Positions 29,218 to 40,595 of a stretch of DNA of 64,000 nucleotides are shown here, one piece after another. The translations under genes and the position numbers were made by a program. Under the pieces are notes generated by a model. It was not told the origin of the DNA. It made no database searches and worked only from the letters and a program-made list of their open reading frames with translations. Every line of letters begins with the position of its first letter. Position 1 is the first letter of the stretch. The DNA is from Carnobacterium gallinarum DSM 4847 (GTDB lineage Bacteria > Bacillota > Bacilli > Lactobacillales > Carnobacteriaceae), in NCBI RefSeq assembly GCF_000744375.1, contig NZ_JQLU01000004.1, positions 248,001 to 312,000 on the forward strand. Reading direction: 5' to 3'.

Positions 29218-31248
29218 ATGCCGAAAAAAGTAAATATGGAATATAATGATGAAGCTATCCAAGTTCTTGAGGGACTTGAAGCTGTAAGAAAGCGTCCAGG
29301 AATGTATATTGGTTCAACGGATAGCCGTGGATTACATCACTTAGTCTATGAAATTGTTGATAATTCTGTTGATGAAGCTTTGTCAGGTTATGGAACAGAA
29401 ATTACAGTCACATTACACAAAGATAATAGTATTAGCGTAAAGGATAACGGTCGCGGAATGCCAGTTGGAATGCACGCTTCAGGAATCCCAACTGTACAAG
29501 TTATTTTTACTGTGCTTCATGCTGGAGGTAAATTTGGTCAAGGTGGCTATAAAACTTCAGGGGGACTACATGGTGTTGGTGCCAGTGTTGTAAATGCATT
29601 ATCTGAATGGTTGATAGTTGAAATCGTCCGTGACGGCGTTTTATATGAACAACGATTTAAAAATGGTGGAATTCCAGCTGATACACTAAAAAAGGTGAAG
29701 AATACCAAAGAAAAAAATGGGACAACGGTACATTTTAAGCCGGATACTACAATCTTTTCAACCATTAATTATTCCTATGATATTTTGTCTGAACGCTTAA
29801 GAGAATCAGCTTTTCTATTAAAAGGATTAAAAATTGAGTTAATTGATGAACGTACAGATAAACACGAAATTTTCCATTACGAAGAAGGAATTAAAGAATT
29901 TGTTGAATATTTAAATGAAGAAAAAGATGTGTTAAATCCAGTTGCTTATTTTTCTGGTGAAAACAATCAGATCGAAGTTGAATTTGCTTTTCAATACAAT
30001 GACGGTTATTCAGAAAATATTCTTTCTTTTGTCAATAACGTCCGAACTAAAGATGGCGGTACTCATGAAGCAGGAATGAAAACATCATTAACGAAAGCCT
30101 TTAATGAATATGCTAGAAAATCAAACTTGCTGAAAGAAAAAGATAAGAATTTAGAAGGCAGTGATTTCCGTGAAGGATTAGCTGGAATTATTTCTGTTCG
30201 GATTCCAGAAGATTTGCTTCAATTTGAGGGTCAGACGAAAGGGAAACTAGGAACACCACAAGCGCGTGCTGCTGTTGATGCCGTGATTGGGGAGCAACTT
30301 GGTTTTTATTTAGTTGAGAATGGTGAAACAAGCCAAATGTTGGTGCGTAAAGCGATTAAAGCGAGAGAAGCGAGAGATGCAGCTCGTAAAGCTCGTGAAG
30401 AAAGTCGAAATGGCAAAAAACGCAAAAAGAATGAATCTTTGTTGTCTGGAAAATTGACTCCAGCCCAAAGTCGTAACCCTAAACGAAATGAGATTTATCT
30501 AGTCGAAGGAGATTCTGCTGGCGGTTCCGCAAAACAAGGCCGTGATCGAAAATTCCAAGCGATCTTACCGTTACGAGGAAAAGTAATTAATACAGAAAAA
30601 GCTAAACTACAAGATATTTTAAAAAATGAAGAAATCAATACGATGATTTATACAATCGGCGCAGGTGTTGGGGCTGAATTTGATATTGAAGACTGTAATT
30701 ACGATAAAGTTATTATTATGACCGATGCGGATACCGATGGTGCCCATATCCAAGTATTACTATTAACCTTTTTCTATCGTTATATGAAACCTCTGATTGA
30801 AGCAGGAAAAGTTTATATTGCTTTACCTCCGCTTTATAAGATTTCTAAAGGTGTTGGGAAAAAAGAAGTCATTGAATATGCTTGGACGGATGATGAATTA
30901 GAATCCAAGACTAAAAAAGTTGGGAAAGGTTATATTTTACAACGTTATAAAGGTCTTGGTGAAATGAACGCCGATCAACTTTGGGAAACAACGATGGATC
31001 CTGAAACTCGGACGTTAATTCGAGTAAGAATTGACGATGCTGCACAAGCAGAGCGTCGAGTATCTACTTTGATGGGAGATAAAGTAGAACCACGTCGTAA
31101 ATGGATTGAATCTCATGTTGAGTTTTCATTAGAAGATGGCGGAAGTATTTTAGAAAATAGCCAAATGATGGAAACTACTGGTGAGGGAGACCATATCCAG
31201 CAAGTCGAGTTACTAGATACAGAAGGAAGTGTTGAAGATGGAGAATAA
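29218..31248 (+). CDS. parE: DNA topoisomerase IV subunit B
   Basis: ATPase subunit of the chromosome-decatenating topoisomerase IV. GHKL motifs appear in order: [23 protein letters not shown] and [15 protein letters not shown]. The TOPRIM domain has [26 protein letters not shown] and [11 protein letters not shown]. Identification as ParE rather than GyrB rests on the adjacent parC and the plsY neighbour. The ATG at 29218 has AAGGAG 9 nt upstream, better than the TTG at 29212. Overlaps parC by about 11 bp. Confidence 0.95.
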   Translation: MPKKVNMEYNDEAIQVLEGLEAVRKRPGMYIGSTDSRGLHHLVYEIVDNSVDEALSGYGTEITVTLHKDNSISVKDNGRGMPVGMHASGIPTVQVIFTVLHAGGKFGQGGYKTSGGLHGVGASVVNALSEWLIVEIVRDGVLYEQRFKNGGIPADTLKKVKNTKEKNGTTVHFKPDTTIFSTINYSYDILSERLRESAFLLKGLKIELIDERTDKHEIFHYEEGIKEFVEYLNEEKDVLNPVAYFSGENNQIEVEFAFQYNDGYSENILSFVNNVRTKDGGTHEAGMKTSLTKAFNEYARKSNLLKEKDKNLEGSDFREGLAGIISVRIPEDLLQFEGQTKGKLGTPQARAAVDAVIGEQLGFYLVENGETSQMLVRKAIKAREARDAARKAREESRNGKKRKKNESLLSGKLTPAQSRNPKRNEIYLVEGDSAGGSAKQGRDRKFQAILPLRGKVINTEKAKLQDILKNEEINTMIYTIGAGVGAEFDIEDCNYDKVIIMTDADTDGAHIQVLLLTFFYRYMKPLIEAGKVYIALPPLYKISKGVGKKEVIEYAWTDDELESKTKKVGKGYILQRYKGLGEMNADQLWETTMDPETRTLIRVRIDDAAQAERRVSTLMGDKVEPRRKWIESHVEFSLEDGGSILENSQMMETTGEGDHIQQVELLDTEGSVEDGE

Positions 31249-33718
31249 TAGATCGGATGTTCAAGAACTAACCCTTGAAGAAGTCATGGGAGATCGTTTT
31301 GGACGTTATTCTAAATATATTATCCAAGAGCGGGCACTACCAGATATTCGTGATGGACTAAAGCCAGTTCAACGTCGGATTCTGTATGCCATGAATGTTG
31401 AAGGAAATACCTCTGAAAAAGGCTTTAGAAAATCAGCCAAAACTGTCGGAAATGTAATTGGGAATTATCATCCTCATGGAGATTCAAGTGTGTATGAAGC
31501 CATGGTTCGGATTAGTCAAGATTGGAAATTACGTGAAGTTTTAGTTGAAATGCATGGAAATAACGGGAGTATGGATGGCGATCCGCCAGCAGCAATGCGT
31601 TATACGGAAGCTCGTTTATCTAAAATTTCAGCAGAACTATTGCGTGATATTGAAAAAGAAACGGTTGATTTTGTTCTAAATTTTGATGATACCGATAAAG
31701 AACCAACTGTTTTACCAGCGAAGTTCCCTAATTTGCTAGTCAATGGTGCAACAGGGATTTCAGCGGGTTATGCAACTGATATCCCACCACATAATTTAGG
31801 TGAAGTGATTAATGCAACAACTCATTTAATCGATCATCCTAATGCTACAGTGAATGAACTAATGGAGTTCATTAAAGGACCAGATTTTCCAACAGGTGGA
31901 ATTTTACAAGGACTTGATGGAATTCGTCAAGCCTATGAAACTGGAAAAGGAAAAGTAATTGTTCGTTCAAAAACGCATATTGAAGATTTACGTGGTGGCA
32001 AACAACAAATTGTGATTACTGAGATTCCTTTTGAAGTCAACAAAGCCGTAATGGTGAAACGGATGGATGAAATTCGTTTAAATAAAAAAATTGATGGAAT
32101 TGCTGAAGTTCGTGATGAGTCAGATCGTACTGGCTTACAAATCGTAGTTGAATTAAAAAAAGAAGCGAATGCAGAAGGTATTTTAAATTATTTATTGAAA
32201 AATACAGACTTGCAAGTTTCTTATAATTTTAACATGGTTGCCATTGATAAAAAACGCCCTGAACAAGTGGGGATTTTGCGGATGTTACGTGCGTATGTGG
32301 AGCATCAACAAGAAGTGATTACCCGTCGTACAAAATTCAATCTATACAAAGCTGAATCAAGACAGCATATTGTAGAAGGTTTAATCAAAGCCTTATCTAT
32401 TCTTGATAAAGTGATTGCTGCAATTCGTAGTAGTAAAGATAAGAAAAATGCCAAAGAGAATTTAATGTCTCAATTTTCATTTACAGAACTTCAAGCAGAA
32501 GCGATTGTTTCTTTACAACTGTACCGTTTAACGAATACAGATATTACAGCCTTAGAAAAAGAAGCAAGTGAGTTAGCAACAAGTATTGCTTCTTATCGCA
32601 AGATTTTAGATAATCCAAAAGAGATGGCTCGTGTTTTGAAAAAAGAATTGAAAGACATTCAAGAAAAATTCATTACTCCCCGTCGAACTGTGATTCAAAA
32701 TGCCATTGAAGAATTAAAAATTGATACAGAAGTGTTAGTTTCTCAAGAAGAAGTAATTGTATCGGTTACACGAGAAGGTTACTTGAAACGTAGTAGCTTA
32801 CGTTCGTACTCTGCTTCTAAACCAGAGGAAATCGGTCTTAAAGAAGGCGATCTACCTATCTTTGTTCAACAAATGAACACGTTAAATCATGTTCTGATGT
32901 TTACTAGCAAAGGGAATTTAATTTATCGTCCTGTTCATGAGATTGCAGACTTAAGATGGAAAGACATTGGGGAGCATATTTCACAAACAATTGGCTTAGC
33001 TATGGATGAGACTATTATTAAAACAATTGGTTTAGTTGATTATCTGCCCGAGGCGACGTTTACATTTGTTACAAAAGAAGGCATGATTAAACAAACAGCA
33101 GTAGCTGATTTTGTGGCAGGACGTGGTTATAAAACGAGAGCGACTGTAGCAATGAAACTTAAACAGGAAAATGACGAACTATTAGATGTTATTTATTCGG
33201 TAGAACCAACAACTAAAGATGTCTTTATGGTAACTAATCGTGGTTTTGGTTTGCGTTACTCTTTAAGTGAAGTGCCAATTGTCGGAACGAAAGCAGCCGG
33301 AGTTAAAGCAATTAACCTAAAAGAAGGCGATTATGTCGTTAACGGTGTTTTATTAGATCATGACTCAGCGAAGACGAATGTAATGATGCTAACGCAACGT
33401 GGTGCTGTTAAAAAGATGAATATTAGTGAGTTTGATTTACTTGGTCGTGCAAAACGTGGTTTATTAGTTCTCAGAGAATTAAAGAAAAATCCACATCGTA
33501 TGATCTTTATGAAAGAAATCGAACCTGATACAACAATTAAGATTGTGACAACTAAAGGCAAAGAGTTTAGTTTAAATACAGACCACTATCAAGTCAGTGA
33601 TCGTTATTCAAATGGCTCCTTTATTTTAGATGAAACAACGGATGGGGAACCACAAGATATACAAGTTATTTTACCTTATCCAGTTTTAGTGAAAGAGAAT
33701 GGATCAGGTAAGGCATAA
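31238..33718 (+). CDS. parC: DNA topoisomerase IV subunit A
   Basis: DNA-cleaving subunit of topoisomerase IV. The catalytic Tyr is in [11 protein letters not shown] near residue 120. The quinolone-resistance region reads [14 protein letters not shown], with Ser at the usual first hot spot and Glu at the second, i.e. no classical resistance change. C-terminal beta-pinwheel repeats follow. The ATG at 31238 is 8 nt after AAGGAAG; an in-frame GTG at 31229 is the alternative. Translationally coupled to parE. Confidence 0.95.
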   Translation: MENNRSDVQELTLEEVMGDRFGRYSKYIIQERALPDIRDGLKPVQRRILYAMNVEGNTSEKGFRKSAKTVGNVIGNYHPHGDSSVYEAMVRISQDWKLREVLVEMHGNNGSMDGDPPAAMRYTEARLSKISAELLRDIEKETVDFVLNFDDTDKEPTVLPAKFPNLLVNGATGISAGYATDIPPHNLGEVINATTHLIDHPNATVNELMEFIKGPDFPTGGILQGLDGIRQAYETGKGKVIVRSKTHIEDLRGGKQQIVITEIPFEVNKAVMVKRMDEIRLNKKIDGIAEVRDESDRTGLQIVVELKKEANAEGILNYLLKNTDLQVSYNFNMVAIDKKRPEQVGILRMLRAYVEHQQEVITRRTKFNLYKAESRQHIVEGLIKALSILDKVIAAIRSSKDKKNAKENLMSQFSFTELQAEAIVSLQLYRLTNTDITALEKEASELATSIASYRKILDNPKEMARVLKKELKDIQEKFITPRRTVIQNAIEELKIDTEVLVSQEEVIVSVTREGYLKRSSLRSYSASKPEEIGLKEGDLPIFVQQMNTLNHVLMFTSKGNLIYRPVHEIADLRWKDIGEHISQTIGLAMDETIIKTIGLVDYLPEATFTFVTKEGMIKQTAVADFVAGRGYKTRATVAMKLKQENDELLDVIYSVEPTTKDVFMVTNRGFGLRYSLSEVPIVGTKAAGVKAINLKEGDYVVNGVLLDHDSAKTNVMMLTQRGAVKKMNISEFDLLGRAKRGLLVLRELKKNPHRMIFMKEIEPDTTIKIVTTKGKEFSLNTDHYQVSDRYSNGSFILDETTDGEPQDIQVILPYPVLVKENGSGKA

Positions 33719-33722
33719 GTTA

Positions 33723-33760
33723 AAAGATAAAGACGGCGAACAGCTGTCTTTATCTTTTTT
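33723..33760 (+). terminator. intrinsic terminator after parC
   Basis: AAAGATAAAGAC pairs with GTCTTTATCTTT, followed by TTTT. Confidence 0.85.
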
Positions 33761-33978
33761 TACATTTAATTCATTATTGAGCATTCAATGTAAAATCTGT
33801 ACTATTTTCATATAATAAGTTTCATGTTTTATCATCTATTATAGTACAGAGTTAGAGGTTATATTATAACAGAAAAGTTTTTTTAATAAAAAAATGAGGA
33901 ATTAGATAAAAAATTCACATACTTTAAATGCTTTTAAATAAGCTTTTCAAAGATGTTTTTATGTTTTTTTTATCAGAT

Positions 33979-34031
33979 TGTACAAAAAGTACAATTAAAG
34001 TATTTGTTTTTCGAGTAAGACGTGTTATACT
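33979..34031 (+). promoter_or_regulatory. pflB promoter with palindromic operator candidate
   Basis: In the 33761-34102 gap, TTGTTT (34004-34009) and TATACT (34026-34031, with an upstream TG) are 16 bp apart, about 70 bp before pflB. A palindrome TTGTACAAAAAGTACAA (33979-33995; 6-bp arms, 5-bp centre) ends 8 bp upstream of the -35 and is a candidate binding site for a regulator of fermentation. The rest of the gap is AT-rich with nothing else seen. Confidence 0.55.
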
Positions 34032-34102
34032 GTTTTTGTAAGAACTGTTATACTAATTAAAAGTTCACTAAAAAACATTTACTCGAGGAGGCCCATTTTA
34101 CT

Positions 34103-36349
34103 ATGGAACAATGGAATGGATTTAAAGGCGACAAATGGCAAAAATCAGTAGACACTCGTGATTTTATTCAAAAAAACTATACTGAGTATAGAGGCGACGA
34201 CAGCTTTTTAGAGCCAATCGCACCAAGTACAGATAAATTATGGACAAAATTACAAGAATTATTTGAAGTGCAACATGAAAAAGAAGGCGTCTATGACATG
34301 GATACAAATATCCCTGCTACGATTACTTCACACGCACCAGGATATTTAATCAAAGAAGAAGAAAAAATCGTTGGTTTACAAACAGATGTACCATTGAAAC
34401 AAGCATTCATGCCTTTTGGCGGAATCAAAATGGCAAACAATGCATTAACTTCAAATGGTTTTGAAGTTGACGAAAACATGAACTACATCTTTAATGATTT
34501 AAGAAAAACACATAACCAAGGTGTATTTGATGCTTATACTGCTGAAATGCGTATGGCTCGTAAAAATAAAATCATTACTGGTCTTCCAGATGCTTATGGT
34601 CGTGGCCGTATCATCGGTGATTACCGTCGTATCGCATTATACGGTATTGATTTCTTAATGGCTCAAAAGAAAAAAGATCACGACAACACTGGTAACAAAG
34701 TGATGACTGATGATGTTATTCGTTTAAGAGAAGAAATCTCTGAACAATACCGTGCATTAAATGATCTTAAGAAAATGGCTGCTTCATACGGCTTTGATAT
34801 TTCAAAACCTGCTAAAAATGCACAAGAAGCAATCCAATGGTTATACTTCGGTTACCTAGGTGCAATTAAATCACAAAATGGTGCAGCTATGTCTATCGGA
34901 CGTATCTCAGCATTCTTAGATGTTTATATCGAACGTGATTTACAAGCTGGTTTAATTACTGAGTTTGATGCACAAGAAATGATCGATCACTTAATCATGA
35001 AATTACGTATGGTTAAATTTGCTCGTACGCCTGATTACAATCAATTGTTCTCTGGTTACCCAATTTGGGCTACTTTATCAATTGCTGGTATGGGTCTTGA
35101 CGGACGTTCAATCGTAACGAAAAATGATTTCCGTATTTTACACACATTAACAAATATGGGACCATCTCCAGAGCCAAACTTAACAGTTCTTTATTCTTCA
35201 CAATTACCAAAAGGATTCAGAACATTCGCATCTAAAATTGCGAAAGAAAGTTCATCAATCCAATTTGAAAATGATGATTTATTACGCGCTAACTGGGGTT
35301 CTGATGATGCAGCAATCGCTTGTTGTGTATCTGCAACAGTTATCGGTAAAGATATGCAGTTCTTTGGTGCTCGTGCGAACTTAGCTAAAGCTGTCCTTTA
35401 TGCAATCAATGGTGGGGTAGATGAAAAAACTAAAATGCAAGTTGCTCCTAAATTCCGTCCAATGACTGGTGACTCTTTAGATTTCAACGATTTCATGGAC
35501 AAATACAAAGATATCCTTGATTGGTTAGCTGAATTATACGTGAATACATTAAACGTTATTCACTATATGCATGATAAATATGCTTATGAAGCTCCACAAT
35601 TAGCTTTAATGGATAGTGATTTAAAACGTACTTTCGCAACTGGTATTGCTGGTATTTCACATGCTGCTGATAGCTTAATGGCTATTAAACATGGTGAAAT
35701 CGAAGTTATCCGTGACGAAGATGGTATGGCAATTGATTACAAACCAACTAAAGAATTCCCAACTTATGGTAACGATAATGAAGAAGCAGATGCTATGGCA
35801 AACTGGATCTTAGAATACTTCATGACTCAAATCAAACGTCAACACACTTACCGTAACTCTCGCCCTACAACTTCACTATTAACAATCACTTCTAACGTGG
35901 TTTATGGTAAAGCAACTGGTAACACTCCAGATGGACGTAGAGCTGGTAAACCTCTTGCTCCTGGGGCTAACCCAAGTTATCAAGATGGTAAATTCTTAGG
36001 TGAGAAAAATGGGTTATTGGCTTCACTTAACTCAACTGCTCGTTTAGAATATACTTCTGCTTTAGATGGTATTTCTAATACGCAAACAATCAATCCTAAT
36101 GGTTTAGGTAAAGACGATTCTACAAGAATTGACAACTTACGTAACGTAATGGATGGCTACTTTGATAAAGGTGGTTACCACTTAAACGTGAACGTATTTA
36201 CAAATGAATTATTATTAGATGCACAAGCACATCCAGAAAAATACCCTAATTTAACAATTCGTGTATCTGGTTATGCAGTTAAGTTCCGTGATTTAAGTCC
36301 TGAGCAACAAGCAGACGTTATTTCAAGAACTTCACATGACAGAATGTAA
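34103..36349 (+). CDS. pflB: formate C-acetyltransferase (pyruvate formate-lyase)
   Basis: Glycyl-radical enzyme of anaerobic mixed-acid fermentation: pyruvate + CoA to acetyl-CoA + formate. The 748-residue protein has the adjacent active-site cysteines in [14 protein letters not shown] (about 413-414) and the radical glycine near the C-terminus in [15 protein letters not shown]. The ribosome binding site GAGGAGG is strong, and codon choice looks more optimised than in its neighbours, as expected for an abundant glycolytic enzyme. Activated by pflA just downstream, with a terminator-like hairpin between them. Confidence 0.97.
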   Translation: MEQWNGFKGDKWQKSVDTRDFIQKNYTEYRGDDSFLEPIAPSTDKLWTKLQELFEVQHEKEGVYDMDTNIPATITSHAPGYLIKEEEKIVGLQTDVPLKQAFMPFGGIKMANNALTSNGFEVDENMNYIFNDLRKTHNQGVFDAYTAEMRMARKNKIITGLPDAYGRGRIIGDYRRIALYGIDFLMAQKKKDHDNTGNKVMTDDVIRLREEISEQYRALNDLKKMAASYGFDISKPAKNAQEAIQWLYFGYLGAIKSQNGAAMSIGRISAFLDVYIERDLQAGLITEFDAQEMIDHLIMKLRMVKFARTPDYNQLFSGYPIWATLSIAGMGLDGRSIVTKNDFRILHTLTNMGPSPEPNLTVLYSSQLPKGFRTFASKIAKESSSIQFENDDLLRANWGSDDAAIACCVSATVIGKDMQFFGARANLAKAVLYAINGGVDEKTKMQVAPKFRPMTGDSLDFNDFMDKYKDILDWLAELYVNTLNVIHYMHDKYAYEAPQLALMDSDLKRTFATGIAGISHAADSLMAIKHGEIEVIRDEDGMAIDYKPTKEFPTYGNDNEEADAMANWILEYFMTQIKRQHTYRNSRPTTSLLTITSNVVYGKATGNTPDGRRAGKPLAPGANPSYQDGKFLGEKNGLLASLNSTARLEYTSALDGISNTQTINPNGLGKDDSTRIDNLRNVMDGYFDKGGYHLNVNVFTNELLLDAQAHPEKYPNLTIRVSGYAVKFRDLSPEQQADVISRTSHDRM

Positions 36350-36373
36350 TTCATTCATGACGAAGATTTAAAG

Positions 36374-36404
36374 AAGGAGGGGTGACAATCGTCATCCCTT
36401 TTTA
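36374..36404 (+). terminator. hairpin between pflB and pflA
   Basis: AGGGGTGAC pairs with GTCATCCCT (one G-U), then TTTT. It probably lets most transcripts stop after pflB while some read into pflA, giving unequal dosage of enzyme and activase. Confidence 0.65.
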
Positions 36405-36427
36405 CTTAAAAAAGGAGAGAAAAAAAC

Positions 36428-37192
36428 ATGACAGAATCTGTTGTTGGTAGAATTCATTCTACTGAAAATTTCGGAACAGTTGATGGGCCAGGTGTTCGCT
36501 TTGTTGTATTTACCCAAGGTTGTCGTATGAGATGCCAATTTTGCCATAATCCGGATACTTGGAAAATTGGTAGTGGTGGAAGAGAAGTAACGACAGATGA
36601 ACTGTTAGCAGAAGCCAAAAAATTCCAGTCTTATTGGGGCAAAGATGGTGGAATCACGATTAGTGGTGGTGAACCGCTTCTACAATTAGATTTCTTAACG
36701 GATTTATTTAAGAAAGCTAAAGCAGAAGGGATTCATACAACGATTGATACGTGTGGTAAACCATTTACAAGAGAAGAACCTTTCTTTAGTGAGTTCCAAG
36801 AACTAATGAAGTATACAGATTTATTATTATTTGATATTAAGCATATTGATGATGCGCAGCACAAAATTTTAACTTCATTAGGAAACGAGAATATTTTAGA
36901 AATGGCGAAGTATCTCTCTGAAATTGATAAACCAGTTTGGATTCGTCACGTATTGGTTCCTGAGCGTAGTGACTATGATGAATACTTGATTCGTTTAGAT
37001 ACATTTATTAAAACACTGAATAATGTTAAGAAAGTAGAAGTTTTACCTTATCATAAAATGGGGATTTTTAAATGGGATGAATTAGGTCTTGATTATCCGT
37101 TAAAAGGAATTGAACCACCTGCGGATGATCGGGTATTAAATGCTCGTGAACTGCTTCATACAGCGGACTATAATGGTTATAAAGATATGTAA
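36428..37192 (+). CDS. pflA: pyruvate formate-lyase-activating enzyme
   Basis: Radical-SAM activase that installs the glycyl radical on PflB. The CX3CX2C cluster motif is GCRMRCQFCHNPDTW near residues 30-44, followed by the SAM-binding ISGGEPLLQ and DIKHIDDAQHK. The 254-residue length is normal. AAGGAGAG precedes the ATG. Needs anaerobic conditions to act. Confidence 0.96.
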   Translation: MTESVVGRIHSTENFGTVDGPGVRFVVFTQGCRMRCQFCHNPDTWKIGSGGREVTTDELLAEAKKFQSYWGKDGGITISGGEPLLQLDFLTDLFKKAKAEGIHTTIDTCGKPFTREEPFFSEFQELMKYTDLLLFDIKHIDDAQHKILTSLGNENILEMAKYLSEIDKPVWIRHVLVPERSDYDEYLIRLDTFIKTLNNVKKVEVLPYHKMGIFKWDELGLDYPLKGIEPPADDRVLNARELLHTADYNGYKDM

Positions 37193-37223
37193 TTCAAACT
37201 AAGCAGTCACGCTTAGTTTGAAT
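37191..37223 (+). terminator. hairpin after pflA (first of two)
   Basis: ATTCAAACTAAGC pairs exactly with GCTTAGTTTGAAT around AGTCAC. There is no T-run after it, so it may protect the mRNA 3' end rather than terminate. Confidence 0.6.
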
Positions 37224-37288
37224 TGATTATTGAGCACATAGATTAGTTTGTTTGTGTAAGAAGATTTCATTATAAGAAATAATTAATG

Positions 37289-37318
37289 AAAAGAGCAACT
37301 TTTGGTTGCTCTTTTTGT
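37289..37318 (+). terminator. intrinsic terminator after pflA (second)
   Basis: AAAAGAGCAAC pairs with GGTTGCTCTTTT in a compact hairpin with a T-run. Confidence 0.85.
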
Positions 37319-37376
37319 ATTTATTGACTATCATAGTAATAGCAGAAATTTATAATAAGTAAAGGAGTTATTAAGT

Positions 37377-38324
37377 ATGAAAACAAAATCAGATAATATT
37401 TTTTCATCTAAAACATTAAATTATTTTCTACAATTAGCAGAAACTATGAATTATACCCAAGCTGCACAACTTCTAGGTATTACTCAGCCAGCGTTAACAC
37501 AGCAAATTAAAAAGTTAGAACGTCTTTCTGGTGCGCCACTATTTTATTCTGTTGGAAAGAAACTACATCTTTCAGACGCTGGAAAAACAATGTTGCGGAC
37601 AACACATGAAGTTTATGATATTTTAAATGCTGCAACAGATGAAATTCAACAAACAACAAGTGCAACAATCGGGAAAATCCGAATTGGTTTACTATCTTCA
37701 ATTGAAGATAAAGTGTTTACTGATTTTATTATTTCTTATTTTAAAGAAAACCCTGAAGTAGAAGTGACGTTATTAATGTTGCCACGTAATGAAATCTGGG
37801 AAAAATTAGAAAATAATCGCATCGATTTAGCTATTATGTATTTACCAGATGAGAGCATTAAAAACTGGAAACCTTACAAATCTAAAAAAATTATGGATGA
37901 AGAAATCTTATTTTTACACCATGATGAAGCATTAGATAAGAAAAAGAAAATTAAAATGAAAGACACAACAGCAAAACGTTGGGTTACTTATCCGGATACG
38001 TATTATATCAATGAGGTTTTAAAAGAAAGTTTTAAAAATCAAATGGCGGACTTGCCAACGGTAGCTGGGAATTATACGACTCCATCACAGTTATATAAAT
38101 TTAGTAATGCAACGGAGTGTTATACGGCATTGCCTAATTCATTTATTAAGGCACATGAAAACGAAGCTGAATTAAAGGCAATTCCATTTGAGCCAGCAAT
38201 TAAGTTTACAATGTCTTTTGTCTTTCGAGCAGATAAAGATCAGATTCCTCGTATTGATAACTTTTTAACTTCATTTGATCAATATATTCAGGAATCAGAC
38301 TATATTTCGAGATTGAAGTCATAA
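37377..38324 (+). CDS. LysR family transcriptional regulator
   Basis: A 315-residue regulator with an N-terminal winged helix (LNYFLQLAETMNYTQAAQLLGITQPALTQQIKKLE) and a periplasmic-binding-protein-type effector domain. It is monocistronic with its own AAAGGAG ribosome binding site. Its target cannot be read from sequence. There is no divergent partner, and the neighbours are pflA and ppaC on the same strand. Confidence 0.88.
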   Translation: MKTKSDNIFSSKTLNYFLQLAETMNYTQAAQLLGITQPALTQQIKKLERLSGAPLFYSVGKKLHLSDAGKTMLRTTHEVYDILNAATDEIQQTTSATIGKIRIGLLSSIEDKVFTDFIISYFKENPEVEVTLLMLPRNEIWEKLENNRIDLAIMYLPDESIKNWKPYKSKKIMDEEILFLHHDEALDKKKKIKMKDTTAKRWVTYPDTYYINEVLKESFKNQMADLPTVAGNYTTPSQLYKFSNATECYTALPNSFIKAHENEAELKAIPFEPAIKFTMSFVFRADKDQIPRIDNFLTSFDQYIQESDYISRLKS

Positions 38325-38379
38325 TTTTAATTAAAAAGATGATAAAATTTAATATTAAACTAAAGGAGATTTTTTTATT

Positions 38380-39306
38380 ATGAGTAAAGTACTAATTTTT
38401 GGGCATTTAAATCCAGATACGGATGCTATCACGTCTGCAATTTCATATGCATATTTACAAAGACAATTAGGTGTTGATGCTGAAGCTGTGGCTTTAGGAG
38501 AAGTTAGTGAGGAAACTGCTTATGCTTTAAATCACTTTAATGTCGCTGCACCTCGTGTAGTTGAGACAGTTGCAAATGAAACCAATCAAGTAATGTTAGT
38601 GGATCATAATGAATTTCAACAAAGCGTTTCAGATATTCGTGAGGTAGAAGTATTATCCGTTGTGGACCATCACCGTATCGCAAATTTTGAAACAGCAAAT
38701 CCGTTGCATTATCGTGCTGAGCCAGTTGGATGCACGAATACGATTATTTTAAAATTATATAAAGAACATCAAATCGAAATTCCAAAAGAGATTGCTGGTT
38801 TAATGCTATCTGCTATCGTCTCTGACAGCTTATTATTTAAATCACCTACTTGTACTGCTGAAGATGTAAAAGCTGCTAAAGAGCTTGCTATTCTTGCTGA
38901 AGTTGATTTAGATAGCTATGGTTTAGATATGTTGAAAGCTGGAACGAATTTAAGCGATAAAACACCAGAACAATTGTTAAATATGGATGCCAAAAGTTTC
39001 CCGATGGGTTCTAAAAACGTACGTGTTGCTCAAGTAAATACAGTCGCAATTGAGGATGTATTTGTCAATCAAGTAGCTATTGAAGCAGAAATTATTAAAG
39101 AAATGACTGATAATAGTTATGATTTATTTGTTTTAGTAGTGACCGATATCTTAGATAGCAACTCAATGATTTTAGCATTAGGTGATTCTGTATCAGCAGT
39201 TGAAACAGCATTTAATGTTCAATTAGAAAATAACAAAGCTTTATTAAAAGGCGTTGTTTCTCGTAAGAAACAAGTTGTACCGCAATTAACCGAAGCTTTA
39301 AACTAA
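38380..39306 (+). CDS. ppaC: manganese-dependent inorganic pyrophosphatase
   Basis: Family II (DHH) pyrophosphatase of 308 residues. Metal ligands lie in [15 protein letters not shown] at the N-terminus, VDHNEF near residue 75 and [11 protein letters not shown] near 97. The C-terminal DHHA2 domain contains the substrate-binding [10 protein letters not shown]. The family needs Mn2+, which fits the Nramp-type importer at 48 kb. Confidence 0.96.
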   Translation: MSKVLIFGHLNPDTDAITSAISYAYLQRQLGVDAEAVALGEVSEETAYALNHFNVAAPRVVETVANETNQVMLVDHNEFQQSVSDIREVEVLSVVDHHRIANFETANPLHYRAEPVGCTNTIILKLYKEHQIEIPKEIAGLMLSAIVSDSLLFKSPTCTAEDVKAAKELAILAEVDLDSYGLDMLKAGTNLSDKTPEQLLNMDAKSFPMGSKNVRVAQVNTVAIEDVFVNQVAIEAEIIKEMTDNSYDLFVLVVTDILDSNSMILALGDSVSAVETAFNVQLENNKALLKGVVSRKKQVVPQLTEALN

Positions 39307-39312
39307 AAAAGT

Positions 39313-39353
39313 GAGAAAGAGTTCTATCTGATTTTTAGATAGGGCTCTTTTTA
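39313..39353 (+). terminator. intrinsic terminator after ppaC
   Basis: AAAGAGTTCTATCT pairs with AGATAGGGCTCTTT, ending in a T-run. Confidence 0.85.
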
Positions 39354-39494
39354 GTTTGATTTAGATAAATAACGAGTTGTTTTTTTGCTTGCATCTAAAT
39401 TGATTTATGCTATCATAAAATTGGTGTATCAATACAATAATCGTAGCTGATTTGTTAGAAATTCTATTAAGAAAATAGGAAGGATGTGTCTATC

Positions 39495-40016
39495 ATGAAA
39501 ACACAATTGATCTTAATTAGAGGAAATTCTGGAAGCGGGAAAACAACAATTGCTAAAGAACTTCAAAGAAGGTTAGGGCGAGGTACATTGTTAGTTTCTC
39601 AAGATGTAGTGAGGCGGGAAATGTTGCGAGTACATGATCAAGCAGGTAATCTATCCATTGAATTAATTCAACAAATTGCTGCTTACGGAAAAGGAAAAGT
39701 AGAGTTTGTAATTGTTGAAGGGATTTTACGCACTGAAACGTATCGAGAGATGTTAGATCAGTTGATGAGTTATTTTGACAATGAAGTACTGGTTTACTAC
39801 TTTGATTTGCCATTTGAAGAGACCGTTAAAAGACATCAAATGCGAGAGATTTCTGGTGATTTTAGTGCGGAACGTATGAAGAAATGGTGGCGGGAGAAAG
39901 ATTACTTACATATATCCAATGAAACATTGTTTACTCTGGATATGAGCCAAGAAGAATTAGTTGAAAAAATAGTAGTTGATATTGATAAAAGCAGAAAAAA
40001 TAATAAGGGTGGGTAA
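39495..40016 (+). CDS. P-loop kinase (zeta-toxin/uridine-kinase-like)
   Basis: A 173-residue P-loop protein with Walker A IRGNSGSGKTTIAKEL near the N-terminus, an Asp-containing SQDVVRREMLR and a lid region DFSAERMKKWWREKDYL. This is the layout of small AAA-type kinases annotated as uridine kinase-like or zeta-toxin-like. The phospho-acceptor is unknown. The ATG at 39495 is preferred; GTG 39486 is too close to the AGGAAGGA ribosome binding site. The next gene starts 3 bp after its stop, so the two form an operon. Confidence 0.6.
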   Translation: MKTQLILIRGNSGSGKTTIAKELQRRLGRGTLLVSQDVVRREMLRVHDQAGNLSIELIQQIAAYGKGKVEFVIVEGILRTETYREMLDQLMSYFDNEVLVYYFDLPFEETVKRHQMREISGDFSAERMKKWWREKDYLHISNETLFTLDMSQEELVEKIVVDIDKSRKNNKGG

Positions 40017-40019
40017 AAT

Positions 40020-40595
40020 ATGTTTAAGATATCAAATATACTTAAAAGAAAAAAAGTTGCCAGTGAATTAGACTATCAGTATGATTTTATTAAAAACTTA
40101 AAAAAATTAGAACAACTAGATGGTGTAAAAAACAACATAAATATGCTAAAGAAACAGAAAATGGAAGAAATACCACGATATTACAGTTGCACAGAGGAAG
40201 AATATAATAAAGAAAAAGAAATAGAGGAGATTCCGTTACAAAAAATTGTAGGTATAGTAAGATTCGGTACATACAACACTTGGTATGATGTGTATAAAAG
40301 TTACAAAAAGTATAGTAAAAATTTATATAGAAATAATTATTCTGTAGATGGTAAAATCAGAGTATATAAATTAGATAAGTTGATTGATCATGTAGTAAAG
40401 GGAGAAATATCTTTTAATAAAATTCTTAGTAAACCAGATTATCAAGATTACCCAAGATTTATTTATATTGTAGAGTTAGATAAGTATTTTGTAAGTGACG
40501 ATGGTTCGCATCGAACTTTTTTAGCAAAATTAATACCTGGTTCAAAGCTTTATGGGAAAATCGATAAGTATACTAAAGATAGAACAAAAATATAG
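40020..40595 (+). CDS. hypothetical protein, weak ParB-like motif
   Basis: A 191-residue, very Lys- and Tyr-rich protein, lower in GC than its upstream partner. Family not recognised. The segment FVSDDGSHRTFLAKL near residues 158-172 resembles the DGxHRxxAA motif of ParB/sulfiredoxin-like nuclease-kinase folds, but this is a weak single-motif match. The 3-bp gap to the P-loop kinase suggests joint function. It marks the left border of the accessory island. Confidence 0.5.
   Translation: MFKISNILKRKKVASELDYQYDFIKNLKKLEQLDGVKNNINMLKKQKMEEIPRYYSCTEEEYNKEKEIEEIPLQKIVGIVRFGTYNTWYDVYKSYKKYSKNLYRNNYSVDGKIRVYKLDKLIDHVVKGEISFNKILSKPDYQDYPRFIYIVELDKYFVSDDGSHRTFLAKLIPGSKLYGKIDKYTKDRTKI

Noticed and set aside
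31238-33718. Quinolone-resistance change in parC
   Set aside because: The hot-spot region reads [14 protein letters not shown] with the usual Ser and acidic residue, so no classical substitution.
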